5,993 nt of DNA from an uncultured Collinsella sp. (GTDB taxonomy: Bacteria; Actinomycetota; Coriobacteriia; Coriobacteriales; Coriobacteriaceae), in the NCBI GenBank assembly GCA_900549195.1, contig URNK01000108.1:1-5993 (forward strand), in the 5' to 3' direction. Shown here piece after piece: positions 5,305 to 5,993 of this stretch; position 1 is the first letter of the stretch; each line of letters opens with the position of its first letter. Below the pieces are notes generated by a model. It searched no databases, was not told where the DNA came from, and was given only the letters and a program-made list of their open reading frames with translations. A program made the position numbers and the translations under genes.

Positions 5305-5993
5305 TCGACCGCCGCGCCCAGCGCGATAACTCAATATCAATCTTTCGCGTGATCGCCGTTGTCTGCGCCATTTGCGTGCTGGTGTACTTTATTTTTGCCC
5401 TGGCGACCGGGATTGAACCGATCGCGACCGTGGTCGCCTGCGCACTGCTGTGCATCTTTCTGTGCATTTTTATCTATTTGACGCTCAATCCCGATTCGGT
5501 GCGTTCGCAGTACACCGAAGAGACGCTCTCGGTGGCCTCTGCCATGCTCGAGGACATCAAAGGCGGCCTGACGCAGGAGTCGGCGCGTCTGGTGTGCCAG
5601 CGCATTTTGCCCGAGACACGTGCCATGACGGTTGCCGTCACCGACGAGGGCAATGTGCTGGCCTGCGCGGGCGAGCTTGAGGAAAAGCTGCTGCCCGATT
5701 CGCCCATCCACACACTTGCCACGCGCTACGTCATCGAGCACGGTATCGTCCAGTCGTTCAACCGTGTGGTGGACGTGGTGGGCTCGGACGGCTCGCACAA
5801 CCATGTTCCTGCCGGTATCATCGCTCCTATTAAGGTGGGCGACCGCACCGTCGGCACGCTCAAGTTCTACTATAAGACCCCGCGTGCCGTTGACCGTACC
5901 CAGTATGCGCTCGCCTCGGGTTTTGCCGAGATCCTGTCCACGCAGCTCGCCATCCACGAGCTCGAGGTGCAAAAGGAGCTCACGGCCCGTGCC
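5301..5993 (+). CDS. LytS-type sensor histidine kinase, N-terminal part (3' truncated)
   Basis: An open frame of 231 codons with no stop, running off the window. GGAGGGGG (5289-5296) precedes the ATG, which overlaps the glycosyltransferase stop as ATGA. The short basic N-terminus is followed by two membrane helices (about 15-37 and 40-62) with almost no outside loop, then a GAF-like sensory domain (about 70-212, including AGIIAPIKVGDRTVGTLKFY at 174-193) and the start of a helical linker, STQLAIHELEVQKELTARA. This linker is what precedes the ALQAQINPHFLFN H-box in LytS-type kinases, so the catalytic half lies just beyond the end. The two-helix form is simpler than the five-helix sensor of classical LytS. 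Five cysteines lie inside the two helices (C22, C25, C47, C51, C55). The missing half may be the fragment at bases 35-658. The kinase assignment comes from the GAF and linker pattern, since no catalytic motif is present here. Confidence 0.82.
   Translation, partial: MIDRRAQRDNSISIFRVIAVVCAICVLVYFIFALATGIEPIATVVACALLCIFLCIFIYLTLNPDSVRSQYTEETLSVASAMLEDIKGGLTQESARLVCQRILPETRAMTVAVTDEGNVLACAGELEEKLLPDSPIHTLATRYVIEHGIVQSFNRVVDVVGSDGSHNHVPAGIIAPIKVGDRTVGTLKFYYKTPRAVDRTQYALASGFAEILSTQLAIHELEVQKELTARA

Noticed and set aside
5337..5972. A 211-codon minus-strand frame opposite the N-terminal kinase fragment
   Set aside because: The + strand frame shows membrane helices, a GAF-like domain and a family linker; the antisense product shows none and is rich in His, Arg and Gly as expected for a shadow frame.

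Overview
The window looks like a metagenomic or draft-genome contig from a high-GC actinobacterium, most likely class Coriobacteriia (a Collinsella/Olsenella-type gut organism). This rests on GC-rich third codon positions, strong AGG/GGAGG ribosome binding sites, and the mix of genes: a LytS/LytTR two-component system, a short zinc-dependent phospholipase C family protein, and a UMF1 transporter. The taxonomic call is an inference. All genes supported here lie on the + strand, packed with short gaps; no gene-free stretch exceeds 300 bases.

Bases 1-34 are not biological. They match the Illumina Nextera (Tn5) read-2 adapter including the 19-bp mosaic end, so genuine sequence begins at 35. An apparent protein start there (reading MYKRQ) is translated adapter. 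From 35 to 658 lies the C-terminal part of a LytS-type sensor histidine kinase, cut just after its phospho-accepting H-box. It is followed after 38 nt by its LytTR response regulator (697-1431). A promoter-like -10 then precedes a 314-residue zinc-dependent phospholipase C family protein (1524-2468). The next intergenic region holds a striking 66-nt structure: two perfect 20-bp inverted arms around a second small hairpin. A UMF1-family MFS transporter (2687-3946) follows. The next gap contains a palindrome, a promoter-like -10 and a strong intrinsic terminator (4061-4096). After it come a GT2-like glycosyltransferase (4117-5304) and, overlapping by ATGA, the N-terminal half of a two-TM, GAF-containing LytS-type kinase that runs off the window end.

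The most curious point is that the two window ends hold complementary halves of the same kind of kinase. The 3' end stops about 13 residues before the expected H-box motif, and the 5' end resumes just after it. Either two paralogous kinases are present and the contig broke at their conserved H-box, or the contig is circular or repeat-collapsed (a tandem unit or an assembly artefact). If the halves are one gene, the real order is glycosyltransferase - kinase - response regulator - phospholipase - MFS. I found no CRISPR array, tRNA, rRNA, IS element or phage gene, and no clearly new enzymatic system.
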